Positions 35,701-47,700 of a stretch of DNA of 64,000 bases are shown one piece after another. This DNA comes from Siphonodentalium dalli (taxonomy: Eukaryota > Mollusca > Scaphopoda > Gadilida > Siphonodentaliidae): assembly GCA_032622095.1 (NCBI GenBank), contig CP136066.1, forward strand, positions 91,593,319 through 91,657,318, in the 5' to 3' direction. Position 1 is the stretch's first letter. Each line of letters opens with the position of its first letter. A program made the position numbers and the translations under genes. The notes under the pieces are model-generated. The model was not told the DNA's origin and did no database searches. It saw only the letters and a list, made by a program, of their open reading frames with translations.

Positions 35701-38700
35701 TCTTAGGATGTTAACTGTGAGAAACATTCATTAAACTGCATTTACCCCAAGCATGATTTTTATTCATTAGTGGAAGCATGGTTAATTTATAGTCTTGTCT
35801 GGCAAATTTTTTAGTGTCCCCAGAGGCTAGCATCACCAAATTCACCCTCTGGGGACCTCATTCTGCATGGCCTCATCTTCTATGGGAGACATAGATTCAA
35901 TTTGAAGTTCCCAAATGGTGAATATTGTGATTTACATCCTTTGGGAACCTCGATTATGCAATGTGTCTTCTGCCAATGTGGTGATTTGGAGAGACCTAAC
36001 TAAAAAAGAAATAGAATCTATGTGAAGAAGTTTCTATAGAAATTTGATAATAAAGAAACTTTCCCGAGAAGATGAGGCCTAAGCAGAATGAGGTCCTCAG
36101 AAGGTGAATATATTGATGCTAGCCTGCTAGGATAGCATCACTAAATTCACCCTCTGGGGACCTCATTCTGCAAATGACAGACACACTATAATCAGGCTTG
36201 TTTCCGGGACATCTGTCATGATTGGGATATGATGGTGAATGTTCCGTACCCTGTGTTGTTAAAGTCCTATCGTAATGCTATGGGAAAAGAAGAAGTAATA
36301 TCAGATGTATGTAAGTATTTATGAATTATAACTGTTTCCTTGACTTTCGATAAGTGTATGATGGTATAACTATCATGAAGGCATGGGAAGCTGCTCCCAG
36401 AGGAGGCAAAGCAATTCACAAGTACGTATCACGTAAGCCTCAGGCTATTAAACAAGTATGTATCATGTAAGCCTCAGGCTATTAAACAAGTACGTATCAT
36501 GTAAGCCTCAGGCTATTAAACAAGTACGTATCATGTAAGCCTCAGGCTATTAAACAAGTACGTATCATGTAAGCCTCAGGCTATTAAACAAGTACGTATC
36601 ATGTAAGCCTCAGGCTATTAAACCAGTACGTATCATGTAAGCCTCAGGCTATTAAACAAGTACGTATCATGTAAGCCTCAGGCTATTAAACAAGTACGTA
36701 TCATGTTAGCCTCAGGCTATTAAACAAGTACGTATCATGTAAGCCTTAGGCTATTAAACAAGTACGTATCATGTAAGCCTCAGGCTTTTAAACAAGTATG
36801 TTTCCTGGAAAGTTTGCCAAAATAGCATTAAAGACATACTATGGACTTGTTCGCGTTCGTGAAACTGGAAAGTTAATATTCAGGCATTATGCCAACCTGG
36901 AGAATGTAGCATTCTACTAACATTGCTCAAAATTTCAAAGAAAATCGACCACACCACTCGATAAAACATCGTCAAAACTACACTCTATTGCAAATATTTA
37001 CATCTGGATTCGGGACGCAACAATCGGCGACAAACAAAAACAAATGATTTCCGCATCGAGAGTCAGTGCATTTAATTAATATATCAGAATGATGATGTGT
37101 GTTGTCAATTTGGATTAATATTCCTGAACATAACTACTTTGAGCAAGATTATTCTCCATTTCTATTTGACCACCCTACCGGAGTGTTTCACATCACTTTA
37201 ACAATTTCTTTACCAAATACTCAGTTATGATTACTTCTCTTAGGAAATATTCAGAAAATAAATTCAACAAACTCCAGTAGTCTGTTTGTTATGAGATAAT
37301 GCTCTGGCATAGGGTTTTCAATGCCAGGGTTCCCGCGGGTCCTTGAAAACCGAATCCCGGACATTTCCCCACCGGACATTTCCCCACCCACCCTTGAAAT
37401 GGCAAAGCGGACATTTCCCCACCCGGACATTTACCCACCGGACATTTCCCCACTTACTCAATATCAAAGCGGACATTTCCCCACCCCGCTGGTGAAATGG
37501 CAAAGCGGACATTTACCCTCTATGGGTGTGTGGTATTAATAATTGACTATTACTATGGGTGTGTGTTAAAATCAGATTTATTTCAATGAACGAAATTATA
37601 TACACGGAACAGCAATAACAACAAAATGGTAAGATACATAACAAAACACTTAATCTTTCTTAACTCTAATGGAAAGGCTAACAATGTCAAGGAAATTCTT
37701 TTTGCCGCTGTCGAAGTCTACACACAGTTTATGAAGCGCTGACATCTGTCGTCATACTCTCTTCGATGGCGGCTCACCCAGTCTTAATCTCTCGATGTCG
37801 GTTCTTAGTACTGTCACAACATTGTTTCAACATGCGTTGATGTCCCAAACTATCGTCAAACACTCTTTCATGTTTGTCAAAACACTCTTTCATGTTTGTC
37901 AAAACACTCTTTCATGTTTGTCAAAACATTACATCGGCTGAGGTGACATCTCTTGAGATGGCCTCACTGACCAGGCTTCACAACAGTACAAACATTCTTT
38001 GATGTCCGCGAATTTATTAGCAGGGTGGGTATATGTCCCTTTGTCATTTCACCGGCGGGGTGGGGAAATGTCCGGTGGGTAAATGTCCTGGTGGGGAAGT
38101 GTCCGGGTGGGGAAATGTCCGCTTTTGAAAGTGGGGAAATGTCCGGTGGGGAAATGTCAGGTTACCTGAAAACCCTTGAATACCCTTGAATTTAAAAATC
38201 ATTGCAAGATATATTTCACGATAGTGGAGCTGGAGTGAATTATGAATATGTGCCTTCTGCAAAGAGTTTGATAAAAGATTGTAGATTATGATGCAAGTTG
38301 TGTTTTGTATTAATTTCACACCCTTGTGTGGATAAGTTTAATTCAATCCATGACTGTGACTACCATTGATACTAAAACTACCTTTACTGTGATTTATGGC
38401 TAATGAAAAACCAGTAATTAGATGTGCATCACATAAGAGGATTGTTAACATTATGGCTTGTGTTCCTCTTGATGTATACAACAATATGTATTCAATGGTT
38501 GTTATCCATTGAATACATGTGTCTCATGCCCACATGTTGAATAAATACTGTTAACACAGCACCCTACTTTTTCCAGGTTACAGGCTTTCCACCCCGCAGG
38601 TTCTTGAAAACCCTTGAATTTTTAGCATATAACTCCTTGAAAACCCTTGAATTTTGACCCGAATACTCCTTGAAAACCCTTGAATTTCATATGAAAATAG

Positions 38701-41700
38701 CTGCAAGAACCCTGAATGCTTCATCAGTGCAGCTCCTGTCATGAAAGGGTTAACACTGAATAAACTAAGCCTATTTCCATTAATTTTTAAAAAGCGCTAT
38801 AATGAGTATGAACCTTCATTTCAGACGAATAAAAGAGAACTTGTTGGAGTGTGGAATGTGTACGACAAGCAAAGGGGCACCAAAGCCAATCAGCACTGTA
38901 GCAGGTAATCATCAAAATACAGCAGGGTTTATCTCCCATCAAGGCTGCAAATAGTTTGTCTTTGCAGAATGAGGTCCCCAGAGGGTGAATTTAGTGACAC
39001 TATCCCACACAGTGTTCACCCTCTGAGGACCTCATTCTGCTTTGAGGAATTGGAAACTTGTGGTATCAGCCATTGTTGTAGGGAAAACCCGCACTAAATA
39101 TAGAATGCTGAACTTTTCATTAAACTGGTACCGAGTCAGAAAGGAAGTACAGATTGGGTAATCATAAAATAAAAGGAATTTAATTGCTGTGATTAATGTA
39201 ATCCAGAGGGACCTGTGATGTGATATTATATTATCCCTGTCTATAATTAATGGAATTTTCAATTCAGTTGTAAAAGTATACATTGGAATGGTCTATTATT
39301 CATTTGGAGGGGTGTTCAGAAAACACGAGCAGACGACAGTATGACAAAAAGATAATACAAGGGCAGAAGGAATTATTTTCTTTGGTGGGAAACGTTCAGA
39401 TAATAAATTCAACAAAACAACCTATTATCTGAACATTTCCTAAGGGAACTACTCGTTAAGGCCCACTTAATTTTTGATTCAACAATTATTTTTTTTATAG
39501 TGCCTTGTTATACAGTTTTAATAACAATGTATGCCATAAAATATGATAAAAATGCTATAATTCATCACCATGTGGAAAGTCCGTGTCTCAGAAGGTGCCC
39601 ACAGAGTAATAGAAAATAGCTGAAATCGTAAAATCATTTCCCCTGTTATGACTCCCAGAATGCAACAGAATTCAAACTACAGTTTATTTTTCAATGGAAG
39701 CACTGATGGAAGGGGAATAAATCTATATCTAAATATATACAGTTATTCCCATTCCATTGAAATTAATATACTTTGTGCAGAAATTTGAGCACATGACAGT
39801 CTTTATCTCAACAAAAACAACATGTTCACAGTTTATTACATCCAATAAGTTGAAAATAAAATGTTTTGGAGCTTCCTCTTTCAAATGGTATATACATGTA
39901 ATATGGCATATATTTTATATAATGTGATCTGGGGGTTCGAAAATTAAGTGGGCCTTTAATGAGTATTTAGTAAAGAACACTCTTTTGTCGGAATTTTTGG
40001 CCACATGGCCTTCATCAGCTTTATGAAGAAGCAGTTACTATATATTCAAGAGGACATAATAAATTATAAACAATTAATGACAATGACTTTTTGATTGAAA
40101 TTATATCACAATATGTGATGACGTACATGTACGTCTAATGATGGCAAGAATTGCTTTTACTGTTCATCCAGTTGGGTATTCATGTGTCCAAGATTTAGTT
40201 TTTAATTCCATTTTTTTGAATGTCAGCCATTCTCTTTCCAGATACTTTAACAGAGGAAGTTCTAGAAGATATAAAAGGTATAATAGATGTTTTTTTGTCC
40301 AAGATAAACATGTAATTGAAACATTTATGTGTGATGGGAACACCCGTTTTTAGCTCAATATGACAAAGTCAAGTTTGAGCTATTGCTATGGATTGGCATA
40401 TGTTTATATGTCCATGCATCTGTGTGTCTGTGTATGATCCATCAACAATTTACTTTTGTATACCGTACAGGTCACATCTCTCATCTGAGCATCACCAAAC
40501 TTAACATGGATGAGGTGGCAAATTTTAAAAAAAATCATGGCTGCCAGCAGCCATCTTGGACTTCAAAGTTGAAACGATCGGCACACCCTGTAGCCCGCAC
40601 TTATTGCAGAATTGTTTTGAAAATATACTGGCATGTTTAGGATCACTTCTAAATGGGAGCCATCAAATTTGAATGATTGTCAATGAAAAATAATGCCATT
40701 GGCAGCCATCTTTGAGTTTACTCTTTCCATGGCACCTTGCAGCTGACATTTATTGGAGAAATGTTTTCGAAATTTACAGTCATGTTCAGGATTACTTCTA
40801 GATGGGAGCTGTCGAATTTGAACGATATTCCTTCAAAAATATGGATGCCGACAGCCATCTGGGATTTTACTCTTTGCATCATTAAATATTTCGGCATGAC
40901 CTACTGCCAACATTTTTCATCCAGTTGATCCCAAATGGCTCTTCGAGTTGACCTCTGGTGTTACTTAAACTTTAAACTTTCCGCATTCCATTTATTGCTC
41001 TAATATCTGTAATGTAAGACATTATCCCCTCTCCAAGTTGAGCCACATTGTCATTGACACTTTTGTTGCTGTTGAATTCACAAGTGTAACAAAATATGTG
41101 TTTTAGAATTGTATTCCTGCAATGTCAGCAAAGATCTTGGTCAGCACCGTTATAAAAGTATATTGGAATGGTCTATTATTCATCTGCAGGGATGCTCGGG
41201 GATGTCAACAAGGTCTTGGTCAGCATTATTGTTATAGAGTCTCTGGAATCTCTGCATTTCCAACTGTACCCATCTCCCTGACTTAACCCTTTCTTTACTG
41301 AATGGATTCTCCCATTCAGTTTATATAAAGTTGTAAATTGGAATGGTCTATTATTCATCTGAAGGATGTTCAGGAAATATAAGCTGACGACAGACAGACA
41401 AACAGGTAGTTCAAGTGCAGAAGGATTCCTATTCATTGGAGGGAAGTGTTCAGATGATACGTTCAACAAACATATGGCCATTTGTTGAACTTATTAGCTG
41501 AACATTTCCTAAGGGAACTACTCATCAATGAGTATTTAGTATAGGAAGGGTTCATTCAAATTGCAGCTCTCACCGATTTGTCCACTGAAGTTTTCTGACA
41601 TTAGTTAAAGGCATTTACAGACAGATTCGCATCATCTGCAATTTATTATCTAATGCTGAATTAAAATAAATATAATATCATGGAGGCTTTCATGTGGTGA

Positions 41701-44700
41701 GGTTGTTAACAGCTCTGTAATTTGGCATCAAGTGTGTTTCCACCATTTACGACTACAAGGACTGACAGATTTGTCGATTGATTTTGTCAGAGTGTTCCTG
41801 TAAACTTGTCCTTTCAAACTCTCTATTGATTAAAGATATTGAGCACCACCCTAAATGATTGGATTCTTTTAAACAATAGTACAAACAAAACACAAACCCC
41901 AAAGTATGATGTAAATAAACGATGAACTTTCAGAAAATATGCTTATCACGATAATTACATCGTTCATGGTGCCATCTATACGGAAGCCTGAAAATATGGT
42001 GCTGGACATTTACAGAATGAGATCCCCAGAGGGCATACAGTGGGCCAGCATTACCAAATTCTTCCTCTGGGGACCTAATTCTGCATGGCCTCATCTGCTA
42101 TGTGAGACCTAGACACATATTTAGAATCCCAAGTGGTGAAGATGGTGATGTGCACCCATTGGGCACCTCGCTTATGCATTAACCCTTTCAGTGCCAGGTT
42201 CGATTTTTGTATCAACCCATATACCCTGTGCCAATGCATTCTATGGTCGACTCGCATATATAAGAGAATGCATTGGCCTAACAATTTTTCATCATTTGTT
42301 ATTATTTTTTACAATTTTAATAATTTTTTCTTATATTCTTTAACAGACTTATTTTGTAGGCTTAGTGCCAGGGAATCTTATGTTTTTCATGGGCATCATA
42401 ATTATTACTATGAAATACTTGGTGATAGTTTTGAGTTATAACATGCCCCTAATGTTTTATCCAGTTTGTTTTTAAATTCGCTATAGCATGCTTAAGCATA
42501 CCTAAAAAAAATTCAACCCAAAAAAAAACAAAAAAACATTTTATTTTTTTATGGCCGATTTTACAGACCGTAAATTAGGGCCGATGAGATCGGCCCCTGG
42601 CACTGAAAGGGTTAAACTAAAATAAGAAAGAAAAAGAAACTTTCTAAAGAAACTAAAATAAAATTGTTAATTTGATTATAAAGATACCTTCTCGAGAAGA
42701 TGAGGCCTAAGCAGACTAAGGTCCCCAGAAGGTGAATTTAGTGATGCTAACCTGCTGTGTGGGGTAGCATCACTAAATTCACCTTCTGGGGGCCTCATTT
42801 TGAAAAAATCGGCACAATATTTTCAAACCTGTCTATAAGGACCATCAAACTGGGACAAATCGTTAGTTACTGCAAATGGCTCTAATTTCGTTACAATCGA
42901 TTTCGTGGTTCAGCAATTAACAATTTTTTGGGGGTTCTTAAATTTGTGGGTCTGTCGCTTTTAATAATGACTATCAAGCTCAAATGTATGAAGTGCAGAC
43001 AACTTATAGGTTGATGTGAATTGAGCAGATGATCTGACTGCAGGCATAATTCATTATTGTTGGATCAGGCTTTTGTTCTCATTGTGGACTAGCGGAGAAA
43101 GTAACATGATATTACTTCAGCCATCATACGCTGGATGAAACTACATGTACTCATTCCTCAAAACATTCAATGAGACTGAATGAGTATGGCCATATCTGCC
43201 GCATTCAAGCTGTTGTTGTTGTTTAATTTGAATTGCCCGACAGTTGGTTTAATGAACATTTTATTTAGAAACTCTGTGTATCCCACTCCCATGATATTGT
43301 CGAAAATTGCAACCACATGACATTATTTTAAATCAGCTAAAATTTTCTTGATGAACGTATTTCGAGGGGATTTTAACGCTTTCTATACTGATTACTCATT
43401 GATGAGTAGTTATCTCTTAGGAAAACATTTCCTCCCAAAGAATAGGAATCCTTGAACTATGGACTATGTTCTTGTATTATTATCTGTCATTTGCTTATTT
43501 TTCCTGAAAACCCCTTCAGATGAAAAATATACCCTTCCAATGTATTCTTTTATAACTGAGTGGGAGAATCCATCTAGTAAAGATAGGGTTAAGTCAGCTA
43601 AAATTTTCTTGATGAACATATTTCGTGGGGGATATTATATTCGTTGTTGTAAAACCAAAATAATTGGACCACCACGAAAAAATGTGCTTTGATCTAAGAA
43701 TAAAGACATAAATGAGTTTTTTCACCAATTCACTCACTTTTTCAGTGAGATGCTGTTTTGTGACCAGTTTCTCAAGAGCTAAACAGATTCACAGTGTTCT
43801 AGTCAATGGGGAAGACCAAAATAATGTAAGTGAAGCGTAGATGATTAAAGATGCATATTCCGATTTAACGCCCCTAAATGACTATTTCTTCGGCTTCGGG
43901 GTGAACAATATTTGAATTGAGTCAAAGAACCCACCCATCAAAGCTCAGAGTTATCAGATTTCAATTTTTCGATGTAAATACTATGTGTTTACATTTGTGA
44001 TAATACGTTTTGGGGAATTACAATTTGAACTAGGAATCACCATATATGGAACTTGTAAACCACACTCGCTCATCATCCAAACTGCCCAGAAATACATTAT
44101 TATAGGACTTTTTCGGCAGATATGATAACGTGATCGGTATTGTTGTGAGTATTTATTGGTAATAAACAAATTTGGATATAAACTAAATCAGCTTTTGATG
44201 AAATTCCATTGTTGTTGTTCATGGATGATATGGGGATTATGTATCTTTAACCATTCAAACCTCGGCATTGTCAAATCAATATGTGAGGCTCATTGGGATA
44301 GTAATGAGGAGATTGTATAATATTGATACGTTACTGTTATATTACCACAGCTGCCTAATCCACCACCTGACGTGCAATATCCACTGGAAGGGAATCTCAA
44401 GTTGAATATCACTGGAACTGTCAGGTAAGAATTCAAGCTGTCTAACCTTTTCATTAATGACTCTCCCATGTAGTTAAAACAGTATACAATGGATTGGTTC
44501 ATTATTCATTTGTATGGATAACCAGAACAGTCTAACCCTCTTATTACTGAATAGATTCTCCCATTTAGTTGTACAAGTGTTATATGGATTTGTCCTTTGT
44601 TCATTTGTAGGGATGGTCAGATAATATAAGCAGAAGACAGGCTGAAAAATAAGCTAAAGTTAAAGAAACATCCTTATTAGCTCAACTTACTTTGTAAGTT

Positions 44701-47700
44701 TGAGCTATTGCCATGGCTTGGCGTCCGTGTGTGCGTGTGTCTGTGTGTCCGTCAACAATTTCCTTTGGCGCGGGCTACAGGTCGTACCTTTGGTCTGATC
44801 TTTATTAAATTTGTCATGAATGTTGACATTGACATGTAGATGGGAACGAGTCATTTTGGGGTCATTCGGCCAAAAAACATGGCTGCTGGCTGCCATCTTG
44901 GATTTCAAAATTAAATCCATTGGCTGGGCTACAGGTCGTACTGTTTGTCTAATCATTATGAAATTTGCCATGGATGTTAATATTGACATGTAGATGGGAA
45001 CGAGTCATTTTTGGGTCGCTCGGCCAAAAAACATGGCCGCCAGCAGCCATCTTGGATTTTACTCTTTGCATGACTAAATCCTTTGGCGCGGGCTACAGGT
45101 CGTAGCTTTGGTCAGATCTTCATGAAACTTGTCATGGATGTTAACAATGACATGTAGATGGGAACGAGTCATTTTGGGGTCATTCGGCCAAAAAACATGG
45201 GCGCGGCTATCTTTGATTTCAAAATTCAATCCATTAGCACGGGCTACAGGTCGTATCTTTTGTCTGATCATCATGAAATTTGTCATGGATGTTAATATTG
45301 GCATGTAGATGGGAACAAGTCATCTTGGGGTCGTTCGGCCAAAAAACATGGCCGCCAGCAGCCATCTTGGATTTTACTCTTTGCATGACTAAATCCTTTG
45401 GCACGGGCTACAGGTCGTACCTTTTGTCTGATCTTTATGAAATTTGTAATGAATGTTGACCTTGGCATGTAGATGGGAACGAGTCATTTTGGAGTCGTTC
45501 AGTCAAAAACATGGCTGCCAGCAGCCATCTTGGATTTTACTCTTTGCATGACTAAATCCTTTGGCGCGGGCAACAGGTCGTAGCTTTGGTCGGATCTTCA
45601 TGAAATTTGTCATGGATGTTAATATTGACATGTAGATGGGAACGAGTCATTATGGGGTCATTCGGCCAAAAAACATGGCCACCAGCGGCCATCTTGGATT
45701 TCAAAATTCAATCCATTAGCATGGGCTACAGGTCGTATCTATTTTCGGATCATCATTAAATTTGTCATGGATGTTAATATTGACATGTAGATGGGAACGA
45801 GTAATTTTGGGGTCATTCGGCCAAAAAACATGGCCACCAGCAGCCATCTTGGATTTTACTCTTTGTTTGACTAAATCCTTTGGCACGGGCCACAGGTCGT
45901 AGCTTTGGTCTGATCATCATGATATTTGTGATGGATGTTAATATTGACATGTAGATGGGAACGAGTAATTTTGGGGTCATTTGGCCTAAAAACATGGCCA
46001 CCAGCAGCCATCTTGGATTTTACTCTTTGTTTGACTAAATCCTTTGGCACGGGCTACAGGTCCTACCTTTGGTCGGATCATTATGAAATTTGTAACAGCT
46101 GTTGACATTGACATGTAGCATGGGCTACAGGTCATACTGTTCGTCTGATCATCATGAAATATGTCATGGATGTTACATGTAATATTGACATGTAGATGGG
46201 AACGAGTAATTTTGGGGTTGTTCAGCCAAAAAACTTCTCCGCCAGCAGCCATCTTGGATTTTACTCTTTGCATGACTAAATCCTTTGGCACGGGCTACAA
46301 GTTGTATCGTCGGTCTGATCATCATGAGATTTGTCATGGATGTTAACAATGACATGTAAATGGGAATGAGTCTTTTTGGGGTCATTTGGCAAAAAAACAT
46401 GGCTGCCAGGGGCCATCTTGGTTTTTACTCTTTGCATAACTAGGCCTTTGAACTTTCCACATTCCTAATCACTCCATTGACTGTAACACTTGAAATTATT
46501 CCCTTTCCAAGTTGAGCTACAGTGTCATTGACACTTTCATGTTGATCATGCCATGAATCTAGACTCTGGCTAACGCCCGTAGAGATCATATTCCACCAGT
46601 ACAAAACCTTGGAACTTTTTGAAGTTTTGACAGGGAACCTTATAAAGTCAAAAAATTAATGCGGGGAATATATTTCTCAGTTATTATCTGTTCCTTAATA
46701 ATGTACTTCACTGTAGGTGAAGGTTCCAACTCGAATTTTCACGATTTAAGTGAATTTATGAGCGATTTGCATACTATGGCCCTTGGTAAGCAATCTCAGG
46801 TGAAGGTTCCAGCTCGAATTTTCACGATTTAAGTGAATTTATGAGCAATTTACATACTATGGCCCTTGGTAAGCAATCTCAGACTCGGAAACAAAATTGC
46901 CAGTAAAACTCTTTGTTTTGGCCTTATACTTAGGGAATAAACATGCTATATGGTGCGATTTTGGGATGTTTATTGGTGGGTTTTACTATGGAAAAATCAG
47001 TTTTACCTGGTGACATTGATGCTAAAATTCAAAACTATCCAAAATAAAATATTATGACATGCCAATACAGTTCTTAATCATTCCTGAAATTAGACTTAAT
47101 GACAGCCGTGCATGATGTAAATGTACATAAATGTATACCCTGTACATTTATACTATACTGTGTTTTCTTCTGAAGAATTTTAATTCTGCTACAGTTGGCC
47201 AAATTATACTTATGTCGTTTCATTAGTTATGAGCATCATAGACATGAACTGGATCTAAGAAACATTACATCAAGACTATTGATATAGGCCGCTAACTTCA
47301 AAATGTCACTTCATAGTTTACACGTACCGGTATATCGATTAAAACACAAACTGCTTTTTTTCCCCCTGTATTTCGCTGTGTGCTTTGAGTAAGGCCATTA
47401 AAATATCTGTGTTCTCAGGCAACGGGACCTCAATTTTGAGATGAGGGAGGGAGGCTATTGATTTTTTTTTCTCAAAATCTGGAAAACATTCTACAGAATT
47501 TGTTTTTTATTTTCATTGTTAAAATCCAATATTTGTAACAGAAAATATTGAAAAAAAAGTGTTTGACGAGGCTTTTTTAACCCTTTGAGTGCCAGGTCCG
47601 ATTTTTGTATCAACCCATATACCCTGTGCCAATGCATTCTCTTATATATGCGTGTCGACCATAGGTCGACTCGCATATATAAGAGAATGCATTGGCCTAA

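Larger units (their letters stand above)
32449..36353 (+). other. ACTR10 intron 5: U12-type intron with AT-AA termini
   Basis: The first nine bases are ATATCCTTT (32449-32457), identical to the U12 AT-AC donor consensus. Near the end, TTCCTTGAC (36336-36344) is identical to the U12 branch-site consensus TTCCTTRAC, and the branch A lies about 10 nt from the proposed 3' splice site. Resuming at GTG (36354) gives VVP-VYDGITIMKAW, aligning residue for residue with Arp10 VLP-IYEGIPVLNCW. The intron therefore ends in AA. Using the nearest AG (36353-36354) would give an immediate frame shift and a stop. Most of the 3.9 kb is a foldback element. Confidence 0.85.

Noticed and set aside
36208-36313. 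Coding-looking stretch (WDMMVNVPYPVLLKSYRNAM...) just before exon 6, followed by GTATGTAAG
   Set aside because: It has no good acceptor, is absent from Arp10 proteins, and would sit inside the U12 intron. The exon 5 to exon 6 join is already exact without it.
36353-36354. AG acceptor one base later for intron 5
   Set aside because: It would shift the frame and meet a TAA within five codons, destroying the conserved YDG...GGKAIHK block.
36418-36800. CRISPR-like regular repeat
   Set aside because: Units are contiguous with no spacers, and the locus is a eukaryotic intron.
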